DNA of 64,000 nucleotides from Sediminicoccus rosea (GCF_033547095.1 NZ_CP137852.1:4179001-4243000), one strand, 5' to 3'; counted from the first letter of the stretch, positions 50,902-59,183 are shown. Made by a program: numbers and translations. The notes: generated by a model from the sequence alone, not told the origin.

Positions 50902-52356
50902 ATGCCCCAGATCGCCGCCGCCCGCCTCTGGTTCGAGGGCAACAGCTTCGCGCCCGAGCCCACGCCGCTTTCGGCCTTCCAGGGCCGCGAATGGCTCTCG
51001 GGGAGCGAGGCGCTCTCGCGCTATGCCGGCACAGCGACCGAGCTCGGCGCGCTGGCCGCCTTCGTGGCCGAGCGGCCGGACTGGCAGCTCGCCATGCTGC
51101 GCTGCGCCGCCGCCCAGCCCGGCGGCCCGATGAGCGACCTCGCCTTCGAAGCCTGGATGAGCGAGGTGGAGGAAGGCCTGGCCCGCAGCGAGTGGGACGG
51201 CGTCTATCTCTCGCTGCACGGCGCCTGCGTGACCGAGAGCGACCCGGAGGCGGACCTCACCATCATCCGCCGCGTGCGCGCGCTGATCGGCCCGCGCGTA
51301 AAGCTGGTGGCGAGCTTCGACTTCCACGGCAATGTCTCGCCGCAGATGGTGGCGCTGCTGGACGGCGCCTCGGTCTATCGGACCTATCCGCATGTGGACA
51401 TGGCCGAGACGGCGCTGCGCGCGCTGCGCCTGCTGGAGCGCGCGCTGCAGGGCCAGCCCAACCATGGCGCGCTGATGAAGCTGCCATTCGTGCTGCACAG
51501 TTTCCACATGCGCGATGCGGAAGGTCCGATGGCCGAGGTCTGGGCCGAGGCGCGGGCCGCCGAGCACGCCCCGATCCTCGACGCCTCGCTCTTCGGCGGC
51601 TTTGCCTGGGGGGACAGCCCGCATGCCGGGCCGTCCGCCATGGTCTGGGCGGAGGAGCATGGCGCGGCGCGCGCGCTGGCCAAGCGCCTGGTGGCTGAGA
51701 TCGAGGCGCGGCGGGCGCGCTTCGCCGTGACGCTCCCCTCGCCCGCGGCGGCGCTGGCCACCGCGCTGGCCGCCCCCCCCGGCCTGGTCGCGCTGCTCGA
51801 CCCCGCCGACAATCCGCTCTCGGGCGGCGTGGCGGACACGCCCGGCCTGCTCCGCGTGCTGATGCAGGCGCGGCCCGAGGTGGAGACGCTGTTCTGTTTC
51901 CTGCATGACCCGGATGGCGTGGCAGCCGCCCGAGCAGCCGGTGTCGGCGGCGCCTTCACGCGTGATCTGGGCGGCCGCACGACGCCGCAATTCGGCCCGC
52001 CCGTGCCCTTTTCGGGCGTGGTGGAGGCGCTGACGCATGGGCGCTTCCTCAACACCGGCCCCATGGAGCATGGCGCGCCGGTGGATCTCGGCCCCACGGC
52101 GATGCTCCGCGCGGGCAAGCTGCGCGTGATCCTGACCAGCCGGAAGGAAGCGGCGGTGGACCCGGCCTTCTTCGCGCTGCATGGCGTGGATCTGGGCGGC
52201 GTGCGCCTGCTGGTGAACAAGGCGAAGAACCACTTCCGCGCCGCCTTCGCGCAGCGCTGCAGCGCCATCGTCGAATGCGACGTGCCGGGGCCGGCGGCGC
52301 TCGACCTCGCCGCCCTGCCCTTCCGGCACGTGCCGGCCGGCTGGCGCAGCGGCTGA
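50902..52356 (+). CDS. M81 family metallopeptidase (MlrC-like)
   Basis: A 484-residue protein related to MlrC, the zinc peptidase that finishes microcystin breakdown; homologues are widespread and probably act on other peptides or D-amino acid products. Typical segments: RLWFEGNSFAPEPTPLSAF at the N-terminus, VYLSLHGACVTE, SFDFHGNVSPQM (near residue 139) and YRTYPHVDMAETA, which supply metal ligands. No signal peptide. It shares a 106-bp divergent promoter region with the TAXI gene, suggesting that the binding protein brings in the peptide or amide it degrades. Confidence 0.9.
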   Translation: MPQIAAARLWFEGNSFAPEPTPLSAFQGREWLSGSEALSRYAGTATELGALAAFVAERPDWQLAMLRCAAAQPGGPMSDLAFEAWMSEVEEGLARSEWDGVYLSLHGACVTESDPEADLTIIRRVRALIGPRVKLVASFDFHGNVSPQMVALLDGASVYRTYPHVDMAETALRALRLLERALQGQPNHGALMKLPFVLHSFHMRDAEGPMAEVWAEARAAEHAPILDASLFGGFAWGDSPHAGPSAMVWAEEHGAARALAKRLVAEIEARRARFAVTLPSPAAALATALAAPPGLVALLDPADNPLSGGVADTPGLLRVLMQARPEVETLFCFLHDPDGVAAARAAGVGGAFTRDLGGRTTPQFGPPVPFSGVVEALTHGRFLNTGPMEHGAPVDLGPTAMLRAGKLRVILTSRKEAAVDPAFFALHGVDLGGVRLLVNKAKNHFRAAFAQRCSAIVECDVPGPAALDLAALPFRHVPAGWRSG

Positions 52357-52362
52357 GGCGGT

Positions 52363-53169
52363 TCAGCCCGCCTGCTCGTCCGTGAAGACCTGGAAGCCCG
52401 CCAGCGTGCAGGCGCCGAAGGTGGTGGCGATCGCGACATCGGTCGCATCGCGCCCGCGCGCCATGAGGATGCGCCCGATGCGCGGCGTGTTGTTGCGCGG
52501 GTCGAAGGCGTGCCAGCGGTCATCGAGATAGACCTCGAACCAGGCGGCGAAATCCATCGGGTCCGGATTGTGCGCCACGCCGATATCGCCGAGGTAGCCC
52601 GTGCAGTAGCGGGCCGGCAGGTTCACGCAGCGGCAGAGGGCGACGGCCAGGTGCGCATAGTCGCGGCAGACGCCCCGCTGCTCGTGGAAGGCCTCGGAGG
52701 CGGAGCGCGTGGCGCTCGCGTGGTGGTAGCCGAAGGTGATCCGCTGGTGCACCCAGTCGCAGATGGCCTGCACGCGGTTCCAGCCGGTGAGGTGGCCGAA
52801 GAGCGACCAGGCGATCTCTCCGAGCTTGTCCGTGTCGCAATAGCGGCTGCCCAGCAGGTAGATCAGTTTGTCGTCCGGCAGTTCCTCGATGGGGCGCTGC
52901 CAGGCGGCGGGGAGCACCGCATCGGGTGCGCCGGAATCACGGAGCGTGAAGCGCGTGCTGATGGTGATGCGCCCCTGGGGCGCGGTGATGCGGGTGCAGG
53001 TGTTGCCGAAGCCGTCCAGGTAGTCGCGATGCGGGACGGGCGGGTCGAAGCGCATCTCGTGCGGGCCCAGCAGGTCGGGCAGGCGCGAGGGATGCGGGCT
53101 GATCATCAGCAGCATCGGGGTGGGCTGGGGGCAGTCGTAGATGATCTGGCAGCCGGCGCTGATCTGCAT
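52363..53169 (-). CDS. transglutaminase-like protein with changed catalytic His site
   Basis: A 268-residue protein of the bacterial transglutaminase-like family. The N-terminal third is a beta domain (TRITAPQGRITISTRF); the core has the catalytic Cys C168 in EQRGVCRDYAHLA. The segment where the catalytic His normally precedes AW reads DFAAWFEVYLDDRWHAFDP, with Ala at 208; the Asp partner D223 is present. Some relatives in this subfamily also lack the His, so this may be a group trait. Function is unknown, possibly a protease or peptide-binding fold. It follows DUF3422 on the same strand after a 61-bp gap in which a hairpin covers its ribosome site. Confidence 0.88.
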   Translation of the reverse strand: MQISAGCQIIYDCPQPTPMLLMISPHPSRLPDLLGPHEMRFDPPVPHRDYLDGFGNTCTRITAPQGRITISTRFTLRDSGAPDAVLPAAWQRPIEELPDDKLIYLLGSRYCDTDKLGEIAWSLFGHLTGWNRVQAICDWVHQRITFGYHHASATRSASEAFHEQRGVCRDYAHLAVALCRCVNLPARYCTGYLGDIGVAHNPDPMDFAAWFEVYLDDRWHAFDPRNNTPRIGRILMARGRDATDVAIATTFGACTLAGFQVFTDEQAG

Positions 53170-53174
53170 GGAAA

Positions 53175-53206
53175 CTCCGTTCAGCGCCCATAAACGCAGA
53201 ACGGAG
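53175..53206 (-). promoter_or_regulatory. hairpin sequestering the ribosome site of the transglutaminase-like gene
   Basis: On the transcript the arms CTCCGTTC and GAACGGAG pair over 8 bp. A T-T mismatch and an inner GCG/CGC 3-bp stem close an 8-nt loop TTTATGGG. The downstream arm contains the Shine-Dalgarno GGAG, which ends 5 nt before ATG 53169. The structure would hide the ribosome site and could act as a translational switch. Confidence 0.6.
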
Positions 53207-53230
53207 CCCCGGTTGCATGGTGATTCTGCG

Positions 53231-54478
53231 TCAGCTCTCGCTTTCCAGGCGCCGCTTGCGGAGGTTCAGCCAGACGAGCGCCGCGATCAGCGGCACCAGG
53301 ACCGCGATGATGGTCTCCACCTTGGTGCCATAGGTCTCCCAGGGGAGCGGCTTCAGCAGGTAGCCCAGCACGGTCAGCAGGTAATAGGTGATGCCGGCGA
53401 CGGAGAGGCCTTCCACGGTCTGTTGCAGGCGGAGCTGGGCGCGGCCGGTGCCGGCCAGGGTGGCGAGCTGCGCCTCGGCCTGCGCCTCCTGCGTCACGGC
53501 CACGCGGGCGCGCAGCAGGTCCACGAGGCGCGCGGTGCGGACCGACAGGGCCGAGATGCGCGCGCCAGTGGCCGAGACGGTCGCCATGGCGGGCTCCATC
53601 CGCCGGTCGAGGAAGCGCGTCAGCGTGGGCAGGCCGACCAGCGGCGTCTCGCCCAGTTCCGAGAGGCGGCGCAGCACGAGGCGGTGATAGGCCGCGCTGG
53701 CCGAGAATCGCTCGGCCGTCGCGGCATTGGCGCGCTCGATCTCGCCGCCGATCTGGGTGAGCTCCTCCAGCGCCTCGCGCTCGGAATCCAGGGTTTCCAG
53801 CGAGGCGAGGCGCTCGGAGAGGCGCGTCAGCTGCTCGGAGGCGGAGGCGAGGCCCGGGCCGATCGCGCGCGCCGCCGGCAGGGCGAGGAGCGCCAGCGCG
53901 CGATAGGTCTCGATCTCCCACAGCGTCTGGGCGAGGCGCCCGGCCACCATGGGCGAGGGATGCTCGGCCACCAGGATATGGGTCGCGCCATCGGCATGCA
54001 GGCGGAAATCGGTGAAGACCATGGCCTCGCCGCCGGCGACCGCCGCGCCCGAGAGGCTGTCGCCCGCGAAGCCGCACAGCTCGGGCGCGGTGTCCACCAG
54101 GGTGATGTGCATGGCGGCGATGGCCTGGCCCGGCAGCGAGGCGAGCCATTCGGGCGGGAGTGCCGCCAGCGCCGGATTCTCGAAGGGCCGTGTGGGGTCC
54201 GCGCCATCGGCCACGAAGTTCCAGCCGGTGAACTCCGTGTGGCGCTCGAAGCGCAGGCGGAAGGCGCCGAAATCGGCCAGGAACCAGGGAGCGCCGGGGG
54301 CGGGCGGCTGCACGCCGTGGCGCGCGCAGAGGGCGGCCAGATGCGCTTCCTCCGCCGCGCGGTCGGGGGCCAGCATGGCGAGCCGCGAAAGCCGGGCCGG
54401 ACCCTGGATCGGGATGGCGGGGCGGGCGTGCAGCTCGCCGACGAGGGATTCGCGGGCGGGGTGGGTGGGGAAATTCAT
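53231..54478 (-). CDS. DUF3422 family membrane-anchored protein
   Basis: A 415-residue protein of the DUF3422 family, function unknown. The soluble N-terminal 340 residues include HPARESLVGELHARP at the start, which is typical, and a helical region (about 195-330). Two membrane helices lie at the C-terminus (about 352-370 and 385-405: ITYYLLTVLGYLLKPL and IIAVLVPLIAALVWLNLRKRR). ATG 54478 fits the family start; 22 upstream in-frame codons were not used. It is upstream of the transglutaminase-like gene and likely co-transcribed. Confidence 0.9.
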   Translation of the reverse strand: MNFPTHPARESLVGELHARPAIPIQGPARLSRLAMLAPDRAAEEAHLAALCARHGVQPPAPGAPWFLADFGAFRLRFERHTEFTGWNFVADGADPTRPFENPALAALPPEWLASLPGQAIAAMHITLVDTAPELCGFAGDSLSGAAVAGGEAMVFTDFRLHADGATHILVAEHPSPMVAGRLAQTLWEIETYRALALLALPAARAIGPGLASASEQLTRLSERLASLETLDSEREALEELTQIGGEIERANAATAERFSASAAYHRLVLRRLSELGETPLVGLPTLTRFLDRRMEPAMATVSATGARISALSVRTARLVDLLRARVAVTQEAQAEAQLATLAGTGRAQLRLQQTVEGLSVAGITYYLLTVLGYLLKPLPWETYGTKVETIIAVLVPLIAALVWLNLRKRRLESES

Positions 54479-54554
54479 GCCAGCTCTACCTAGGGTGTGA
54501 GGGGGCCCGGTGAAACCCTCGTCAGGCCCGGAAACTCGTGCCAATCATGCGGAT

Positions 54555-55031
54555 ATGGAAATCCGGAACATCACCGCGGCCGACATCCCGGCCCTGCTCG
54601 CGCTCAACAATGCCGAGGCGGAGCGGGTGAATGCCCTGACCGAGAGTGCGCTGGCAGGGCTGCTGAACTTCGCCTTCGCCGCGCGCATCACGACCGACGG
54701 CCAGGCCTTCCTGATCGCCTTCGACCACGCGACCCCGCCACAGGGGCCGAACCACGCCTGGTTCACCGCGCGGGAGAGCTACTTCGCCTATATCGACCGC
54801 GTGGTGGTCGCCCCCGGCGCGCGGGGCAAGGGCGTGGCACGCGCCCTCTATGACGACCTCGCGAAGATCGCCAAGGCGGAGATGACCAACCTGCTGGTCT
54901 GCGAGGTGAATCTCGACCCGCCCAATCCCGAGAGCATGGCCTTCCACGAGAAGCTGGGCTTCAAGGCCTGCGGCGAGGCGGTGGATCGGCGCAACGGCAA
55001 GCGCGTGCAATACATGCGCAAGCCGATCTGA
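54555..55031 (+). CDS. GNAT family N-acetyltransferase
   Basis: A 158-residue acetyl-CoA-dependent acetyltransferase. The acetyl-CoA loop is VVVAPGARGKGVARALYDDL, with the V/I-x-x-x-x-R/Q-G-x-G/A pattern, followed by VCEVNLDPPNPESMAFHEKLGF, the usual motif B region. ATG 54555 gives the family-like start MEIRNITAADIPALLALNN. Its substrate is unknown. It is divergent from the DUF3422 gene (76 bp between starts) and convergent with the TetR gene. Confidence 0.9.
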   Translation: MEIRNITAADIPALLALNNAEAERVNALTESALAGLLNFAFAARITTDGQAFLIAFDHATPPQGPNHAWFTARESYFAYIDRVVVAPGARGKGVARALYDDLAKIAKAEMTNLLVCEVNLDPPNPESMAFHEKLGFKACGEAVDRRNGKRVQYMRKPI

Positions 55032-55055
55032 CCCCGATCCTCCGCACGGCACGGA

Positions 55056-55589
55056 TCAGCAGATCAGGCGGTTGATCAGCGCCTCCGGCTCGCCCGCATC
55101 CGGGATGGCGCGGTCGAGCATGAGATGCGCGAGGCCGTGCACCATGCCCCAGCTCCGCAAGGCCGCGTCCAGCTCCCCCGCGCCGGCCTGCAGCGCGCCA
55201 AAGGCGGCCCGGGAGGCGGCGAGCAGGGGCGGATGCGCGCCCGCGCGCGCCAGCAGCGGGCCGAACATCAGCCGGAAGCGGCCCGGCCGGGCGAGGGCGA
55301 ATCGCAGATAGGCGCGGCCACGCGCCACATGGGGCGGAACATCGCCCCGCGCGACGGCGGCGGCCATGGCCGCGCCGAAGGCCTCGAACCCACGCAGCGC
55401 GAGGGCGGCGAGCAGCGCCTCCTTGTCGGCGAAATGGCGATAGGCGGCGGTGGCGGAAACGCCGGCCATCCGCGCCGCTTCGCGCAGGCTGACGGCGCCG
55501 TCGCCGCCCTGGTCGAGCAGCGCATCGGCGGCGTCGAGCAGCGCCGCGCGCAGATCGCCGTGGTGATAGGGCTTGCTGGATGTTGACAT
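55056..55589 (-). CDS. TetR/AcrR family repressor
   Basis: A 177-residue one-domain-ligand regulator. The helix-turn-helix is at 34-53 (SLREAARMAGVSATAAYRHF), preceded by HHGDLRAALLDAADALL. The C-terminal domain looks like the WHG-type ligand domain (RFRLMFGPLLAR, WGMVHGLAHLMLDRAIP). It is divergent from the DUF2306 gene with 53 bp between starts, which hold two copies of a likely operator, so it very probably represses both genes. Confidence 0.92.
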   Translation of the reverse strand: MSTSSKPYHHGDLRAALLDAADALLDQGGDGAVSLREAARMAGVSATAAYRHFADKEALLAALALRGFEAFGAAMAAAVARGDVPPHVARGRAYLRFALARPGRFRLMFGPLLARAGAHPPLLAASRAAFGALQAGAGELDAALRSWGMVHGLAHLMLDRAIPDAGEPEALINRLIC

Positions 55590-55598
55590 CGCTCACAT
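55580..55598. promoter_or_regulatory. candidate TetR operator copy 1
   Basis: ATGTTGACATCGCTCACAT. It overlaps the start codon of the tetR gene (55587-55589). It matches copy 2 at 15 of 19 positions, with identical ends (ATGTTGAC and ACAT). Binding here would block tetR itself. Confidence 0.55.
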
Positions 55599-55605
55599 GG
55601 ACCTT

Positions 55606-55624
55606 ATGTTGACGATGCTAACAT
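55606..55624. promoter_or_regulatory. candidate TetR operator copy 2
   Basis: ATGTTGACGATGCTAACAT, an imperfect palindrome with ATGTT and AACAT arms, 26 bp centre to centre from copy 1 and 19 bp before the DUF2306 ATG. Typical size and place for a TetR-family operator in a divergent control region. Confidence 0.65.
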
Positions 55625-55642
55625 GACAGGGACCCGGACGCC

Positions 55643-55996
55643 ATGCTCGTCATCCATCTCGCTTTCTCGCTGCTGGCGCTCGCCGCCATCCTGGCCATCC
55701 TGCTGCTGCCCAAGGGGCGCGGCGCGCATCGCTGGCTCGGGCGCCTGGCGGCCGCCGCGCTGGCGCTGAGCGCGCTCTCCTCCTTCGGGATCCAGGCGCG
55801 CGGGCATCTCTCCTGGCTGCATGTGCTCTCGGTGGTCACGCTGGTGAACCTGGCCTGGGCGGTCTGGGCGATCCGCCGGGGGCGCGTCGCGGTCCACCGG
55901 CGCGCCATGCTGGCGGGCGCCGGCGGGCTCTTCGTGGCGGGGCTCTTCGCCACCTTCGCGCCCGGCCGCTATCTCTACGGCGTGTTCTTCGGCTGA
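55643..55996 (+). CDS. DUF2306 small membrane protein
   Basis: A 117-residue protein with four membrane helices (about 2-22, 30-48, 57-76 and 88-110) and short basic loops (RRGRVAVHRRAML), matching DUF2306. The family is uncharacterised. The divergent TetR gene and the twin operators mark it as the regulator's probable target. Its last 22 bp overlap the 3' end of the convergent channel gene. Confidence 0.85.
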   Translation: MLVIHLAFSLLALAAILAILLLPKGRGAHRWLGRLAAAALALSALSSFGIQARGHLSWLHVLSVVTLVNLAWAVWAIRRGRVAVHRRAMLAGAGGLFVAGLFATFAPGRYLYGVFFG

Positions 55997-56829
55997 GCGC
56001 GCAGCTCCGCCACCTCGGCCCTGAGGGCACGCACCTCCTGCACCAGGGCGCGCAGATCCGCCCGGTCGGCGCTCTTCGCCGCCGCCTCGGCCGCCGCCTC
56101 GCCCGCGCCGCGGTCGTCACGCAAGGTCTGGATGCTCTCGACGATCACGCCGATGAAGAGGTTGAGCACGACGAAGGTCGAGATCACGATGAAGGGCATG
56201 AAGAAGACCAGCGCCCAGGGCTCGGCCTCCATCGCAGGCTTCACGATGTTCGCCCAGTCATCCAGCGTCATCAGCTGGAACAGGGTGAAGAGGCTGGCGC
56301 CCAGCGTGCCGAACTGCTCCTCCATCTCGGTGCCGAAGAGCTTCGTCGCCATGACGGCGAAGACGTAGAAGAGCAGCGCCATCAGCAGCACGATGCTGCC
56401 CATGCCGGGCAGCGCGCCCAGCATCGCCTCCACCACGTTCCTCAGGCTCGGCACCACCGAGATCAGGCGCAGCACCCGCAGCACGCGCAGCGCGCGCAGC
56501 ACGGCGAGCGGGCCGCTGGCCGGCATCCAGGCGATGGCGACGACGATGAAGTCGAAGATGCCCCAGGGGTCGCGGAAGAAGCGGCCGCGGAAGGCATAGA
56601 TGCGCAAGGCGAGCTCGAGCGTGAAGAGGTAGAGCAGCACGGCATCCACCGCATGCAGCAGGGTGCCGTAGCCCGCCATGATGCTGTCGCTGGTCTCGAG
56701 GCCGAGCGTCACCGCATTCAGCAGGATCAGCCCGATCACCACCCGCTGGAAGATCGGCGCCAGCACCAGCCGCGCCACGCGGGCGCGCAGGTCATCGCCG
56801 GTGTCGAGGGCGGTCAGGGCTTCCTGCAT
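55975..56829 (-). CDS. NaVBac-type voltage-gated cation channel with TLDDWAN filter
   Basis: A 284-residue six-helix channel subunit that forms homotetramers. S1-S3 lie at about 26-103. The S4 voltage sensor has four Arg at every third position (R112, R115, R118, R121). S5 (about 145-165), a pore helix and S6 (about 205-232, ending FIGVIVESIQTL) follow, then a C-terminal coiled coil (258-278) as in NaChBac. The selectivity filter is T188-L-D-D-W-A-N194, where sodium channels of this family have TLESWSM. Two aspartates per subunit resemble the engineered calcium-selective CavAb filter, so the natural ion may be calcium. ATG 56829 was preferred to a start 18 codons upstream, since homologues start near the first helix. 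Confidence 0.92.
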   Translation of the reverse strand: MQEALTALDTGDDLRARVARLVLAPIFQRVVIGLILLNAVTLGLETSDSIMAGYGTLLHAVDAVLLYLFTLELALRIYAFRGRFFRDPWGIFDFIVVAIAWMPASGPLAVLRALRVLRVLRLISVVPSLRNVVEAMLGALPGMGSIVLLMALLFYVFAVMATKLFGTEMEEQFGTLGASLFTLFQLMTLDDWANIVKPAMEAEPWALVFFMPFIVISTFVVLNLFIGVIVESIQTLRDDRGAGEAAAEAAAKSADRADLRALVQEVRALRAEVAELRAQPKNTP

Positions 56830-56908
56830 GTCCGAATCTCCATATTGCGGACATGCAATGGCCGCACAGGCAGCTGGGATCAAGCCCCGCGCGTGCGGTG
56901 ATTCGGGG

Positions 56909-57586
56909 TCAGAAAGGCAGCGCCGGGTAACCGAAGAGCCAGGGATGGCCCACCAGCAGCGCGATCCAGGCCACCAGGCTGATGATCCAGACCAGGCGCG
57001 GGATCTCCGCCGGCACGAACCGGTTCCGCCCGGCCAGGATGGCGCCGAAGGGCAGGATGGAGGTGACGGGTTCGAGGCGCGCCCAGAGCGCCGGCTGCAG
57101 CGCGGCCAGCTTGCGGTCGATCGAGGGCATGCCCACCAGCGAGGTCACCAGGAAGGCGCCGAAGAAGAAGACGCCCGAGAGATTCCCCTTGGCGATCAGG
57201 TGAAGCGCCGCCCATCCGGCGAAGGACCAGAGCATGGGGTGGCGCGTGATGCGCTGGATGCCGCGCGGCCCCGTCTCGTCCAGCTTGCCGCCCACGGCCG
57301 TCGGGTTCGGCGTCGCCACCGAGGCGACGAAAAGCAGCATGATCGGCAGCATGAGCAGCGCCATCAGCCAGCGGTACCAGTCCGGCGCGTCCCAGAGCGG
57401 GATGTAGGGCGCCGCCTGCCAGGCCATGACGAGCAGCGTGATGCTCACCACCGAGATCAGCGAATAGCCGATGCGGAATCCCACCTCGCCCAGGGACTGA
57501 ACGAGGCGCGCGCGGACCGCCGTGCCCGCGATGCCGACATGGACGCCCACCCAGAGGATCGCGGCGGCAAGAAGCAGGACCATCAT
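56909..57586 (-). CDS. NnrU family membrane protein
   Basis: A 225-residue protein with about six membrane helices. It has the NnrU/isoprenylcysteine-methyltransferase-like pattern with TGPRGIQRITRHPMLWSFAGWAALHL. NnrU was linked to nitric oxide reductase expression in some denitrifiers, and relatives (such as in carotenoid pathways) may be isomerases or methyltransferases; the role here is unknown because no denitrification genes are nearby. Two adjacent Met codons (57586 and 57583) can start it. It is between gmd and the channel gene on the same strand. Confidence 0.87.
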   Translation of the reverse strand: MMVLLLAAAILWVGVHVGIAGTAVRARLVQSLGEVGFRIGYSLISVVSITLLVMAWQAAPYIPLWDAPDWYRWLMALLMLPIMLLFVASVATPNPTAVGGKLDETGPRGIQRITRHPMLWSFAGWAALHLIAKGNLSGVFFFGAFLVTSLVGMPSIDRKLAALQPALWARLEPVTSILPFGAILAGRNRFVPAEIPRLVWIISLVAWIALLVGHPWLFGYPALPF

Positions 57587-57635
57587 GCGCCCGAGCATAG
57601 CCGCGCCGATGGGCGGCATGCCACGGGAAATCGCC

Positions 57636-58670
57636 TCAGCCGGCCGAGAGCGCCGCGAGATCCGCCCGCACCATCTCGGCCACCATGGCGGCGAGGCTGG
57701 TGGTGGGGCGCCAGCCCAGCTTCTCGGCCGCCTTGGTGGCGTCGCCGATCAGCAGGTCCACCTCGGCCGGGCGGAAGAAGGCGGGGTCCACGCGGACCAG
57801 CGTGCGGCCTGTGGCGCGGCAGCGGCCCACCTCGTCCACGCCGCTGCCCTCCCAGGCCAGTTCCACGCCCAGCTCGCGGAAGGCGAGGGTCGCGAAGTCG
57901 CGCACGCGATGCGTCTGGCCGGTGGCGAGGACGTAGTCATCGGCCTCGGGCTGCTGGACCATGCGCCACATGCCCTCGACGTAGTCGCGCGCATGGCCCC
58001 AGTCGCGCTGCGCCTCGAGGTTGCCCAGTGCCAGGTCACGCTGGCGGCCGAGATGGATGGCGGCGGCCGCGCGGGTGATCTTGCGGCTGACGAAGCCCTC
58101 GCCGCGGCGCGGGCTCTCATGGTTGAACAGGATGCCGTTGGAGGCGTGCATCCCGTAGCTCTCGCGGTAGTTCACCGTGATCCAGAAGCCGTAGAGCTTG
58201 GCCACGCCATAGGGCGAGCGCGGGTGGAAGGGCGTGAGTTCGTTCTGCGGCACGGCCCTGACCTTGCCGTAGAGCTCGCTGGTCGAGGCCTGGTAGAAGC
58301 GCGTCCGGCGCTCCAGGCCGAGCAGGCGGATCGCCTCCAGCAGGCGCAGCGTGCCGAGGCCGTCGGCATCGGCGGTGTATTCCGGCACCTCGAAGCTCAC
58401 TGCCACGTCGCTCTGGGCGGCGAGGTTGTAGAGCTCGTCCGGCTGGCTGTCCTGGACGACGCGGATGAGGTTGCCGCCATCCGTCAGGTCGCCCTCATGC
58501 AGGATCAGGCGGCCCTCATTCGCGGGCGTGATCAGGTGGGCGATGCGCGCCCGGGCGGCCGTCCCGCCCCGGCGCAGCAGCCCATGGACCGTGTAGCCTT
58601 TCTCGATCAGGAGCTCGGCCAGATAGGAGCCATCCTGTCCGGTGATGCCGGTGATGAGTGCCGAGGGCAT
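57636..58670 (-). CDS. gmd: GDP-mannose 4,6-dehydratase
   Basis: An NADP-dependent SDR enzyme turning GDP-mannose into GDP-4-keto-6-deoxymannose for fucose, rhamnose or perosamine in surface polysaccharides; 344 residues. The Rossmann motif [14 protein letters not shown] is at the N-terminus. [11 protein letters not shown] carries the catalytic Thr/Ser-Glu, and [10 protein letters not shown] the catalytic Yxxx[17 protein letters not shown] and [13 protein letters not shown] complete the family pattern. No GDP-fucose synthase or rhamnose partner is in the window, so the product is unclear. ATG 58670 fits the normal start. Confidence 0.95.
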   Translation of the reverse strand: MPSALITGITGQDGSYLAELLIEKGYTVHGLLRRGGTAARARIAHLITPANEGRLILHEGDLTDGGNLIRVVQDSQPDELYNLAAQSDVAVSFEVPEYTADADGLGTLRLLEAIRLLGLERRTRFYQASTSELYGKVRAVPQNELTPFHPRSPYGVAKLYGFWITVNYRESYGMHASNGILFNHESPRRGEGFVSRKITRAAAAIHLGRQRDLALGNLEAQRDWGHARDYVEGMWRMVQQPEADDYVLATGQTHRVRDFATLAFRELGVELAWEGSGVDEVGRCRATGRTLVRVDPAFFRPAEVDLLIGDATKAAEKLGWRPTTSLAAMVAEMVRADLAALSAG

Positions 58671-58872
58671 GCGGGGCCTTGTCGCGGTTTGCCGGGCAGC
58701 CATACAGCAAGCCGCGCCGCGCACCAATTCCGGCGCCTTGCCCTTTCCGGGCGCGGGGTCATCTCAGGATGGCCGACGGAAATTTCCATGGGGCCATGCG
58801 CGAAGCGGGCCGGAATATTGCGGTCGCCCGGGGCGCGGAGAGACGCCGCCCCCGACCAAGGACCATCCATCC

Positions 58873-59127
58873 ATGACCGAGCTGCGCCACGCGGACGCGA
58901 AGAACGCCGTGCCCCCTCCCTTCGCCTCCCGCACCGATGGCCGGTGGCCGGCACGCTCCATGATCCGGCAGGGGGTGGCCGGGCTGATCCTGGGGGCAGC
59001 GCTGACCTTCGGCGCGGTGGCCTGGTCCCAGGGGGTGCTGGGCTTCCTCGCGCTGGTCACGGTGCTCGGCAGCCTCGGCTGGATCGGCCTCGGCGTGGTG
59101 CGGCGCGCCGCGGCGCGCCTGCGCTGA
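58873..59127 (+). CDS. small membrane protein, unknown
   Basis: An 84-residue protein with a polar N-terminal 30 residues and two helices (about 34-52 and 55-75: GVAGLILGAALTFGAVAW and GFLALVTVLGSLGWIGLGVV). The start ATG 58873 was chosen from the position of the coding pattern; no strong ribosome site is visible (CCATCCATCC precedes it). I do not recognise a family. It is divergent from gmd across about 200 bp and convergent with the MHS transporter. Confidence 0.6.
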   Translation: MTELRHADAKNAVPPPFASRTDGRWPARSMIRQGVAGLILGAALTFGAVAWSQGVLGFLALVTVLGSLGWIGLGVVRRAAARLR

Positions 59128-59152
59128 GGGGGCCCTGGGACGGGCGGCCATG

Positions 59153-59183
59153 AAAAAGGCGCCGGGGGTTGCCCCCCGGCGCC
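59153..59183 (-). terminator. intrinsic terminator of the MHS transporter gene
   Basis: A GC stem of about 11 bp (GGCGCCGGGGG at 59158-59168 with the complementary arm to 59183) and a 3-4 nt loop; read on the minus strand it is followed at once by TTTTT (complement of AAAAA at 59153-59157). It lies 26 bp past the transporter stop. Confidence 0.9.
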
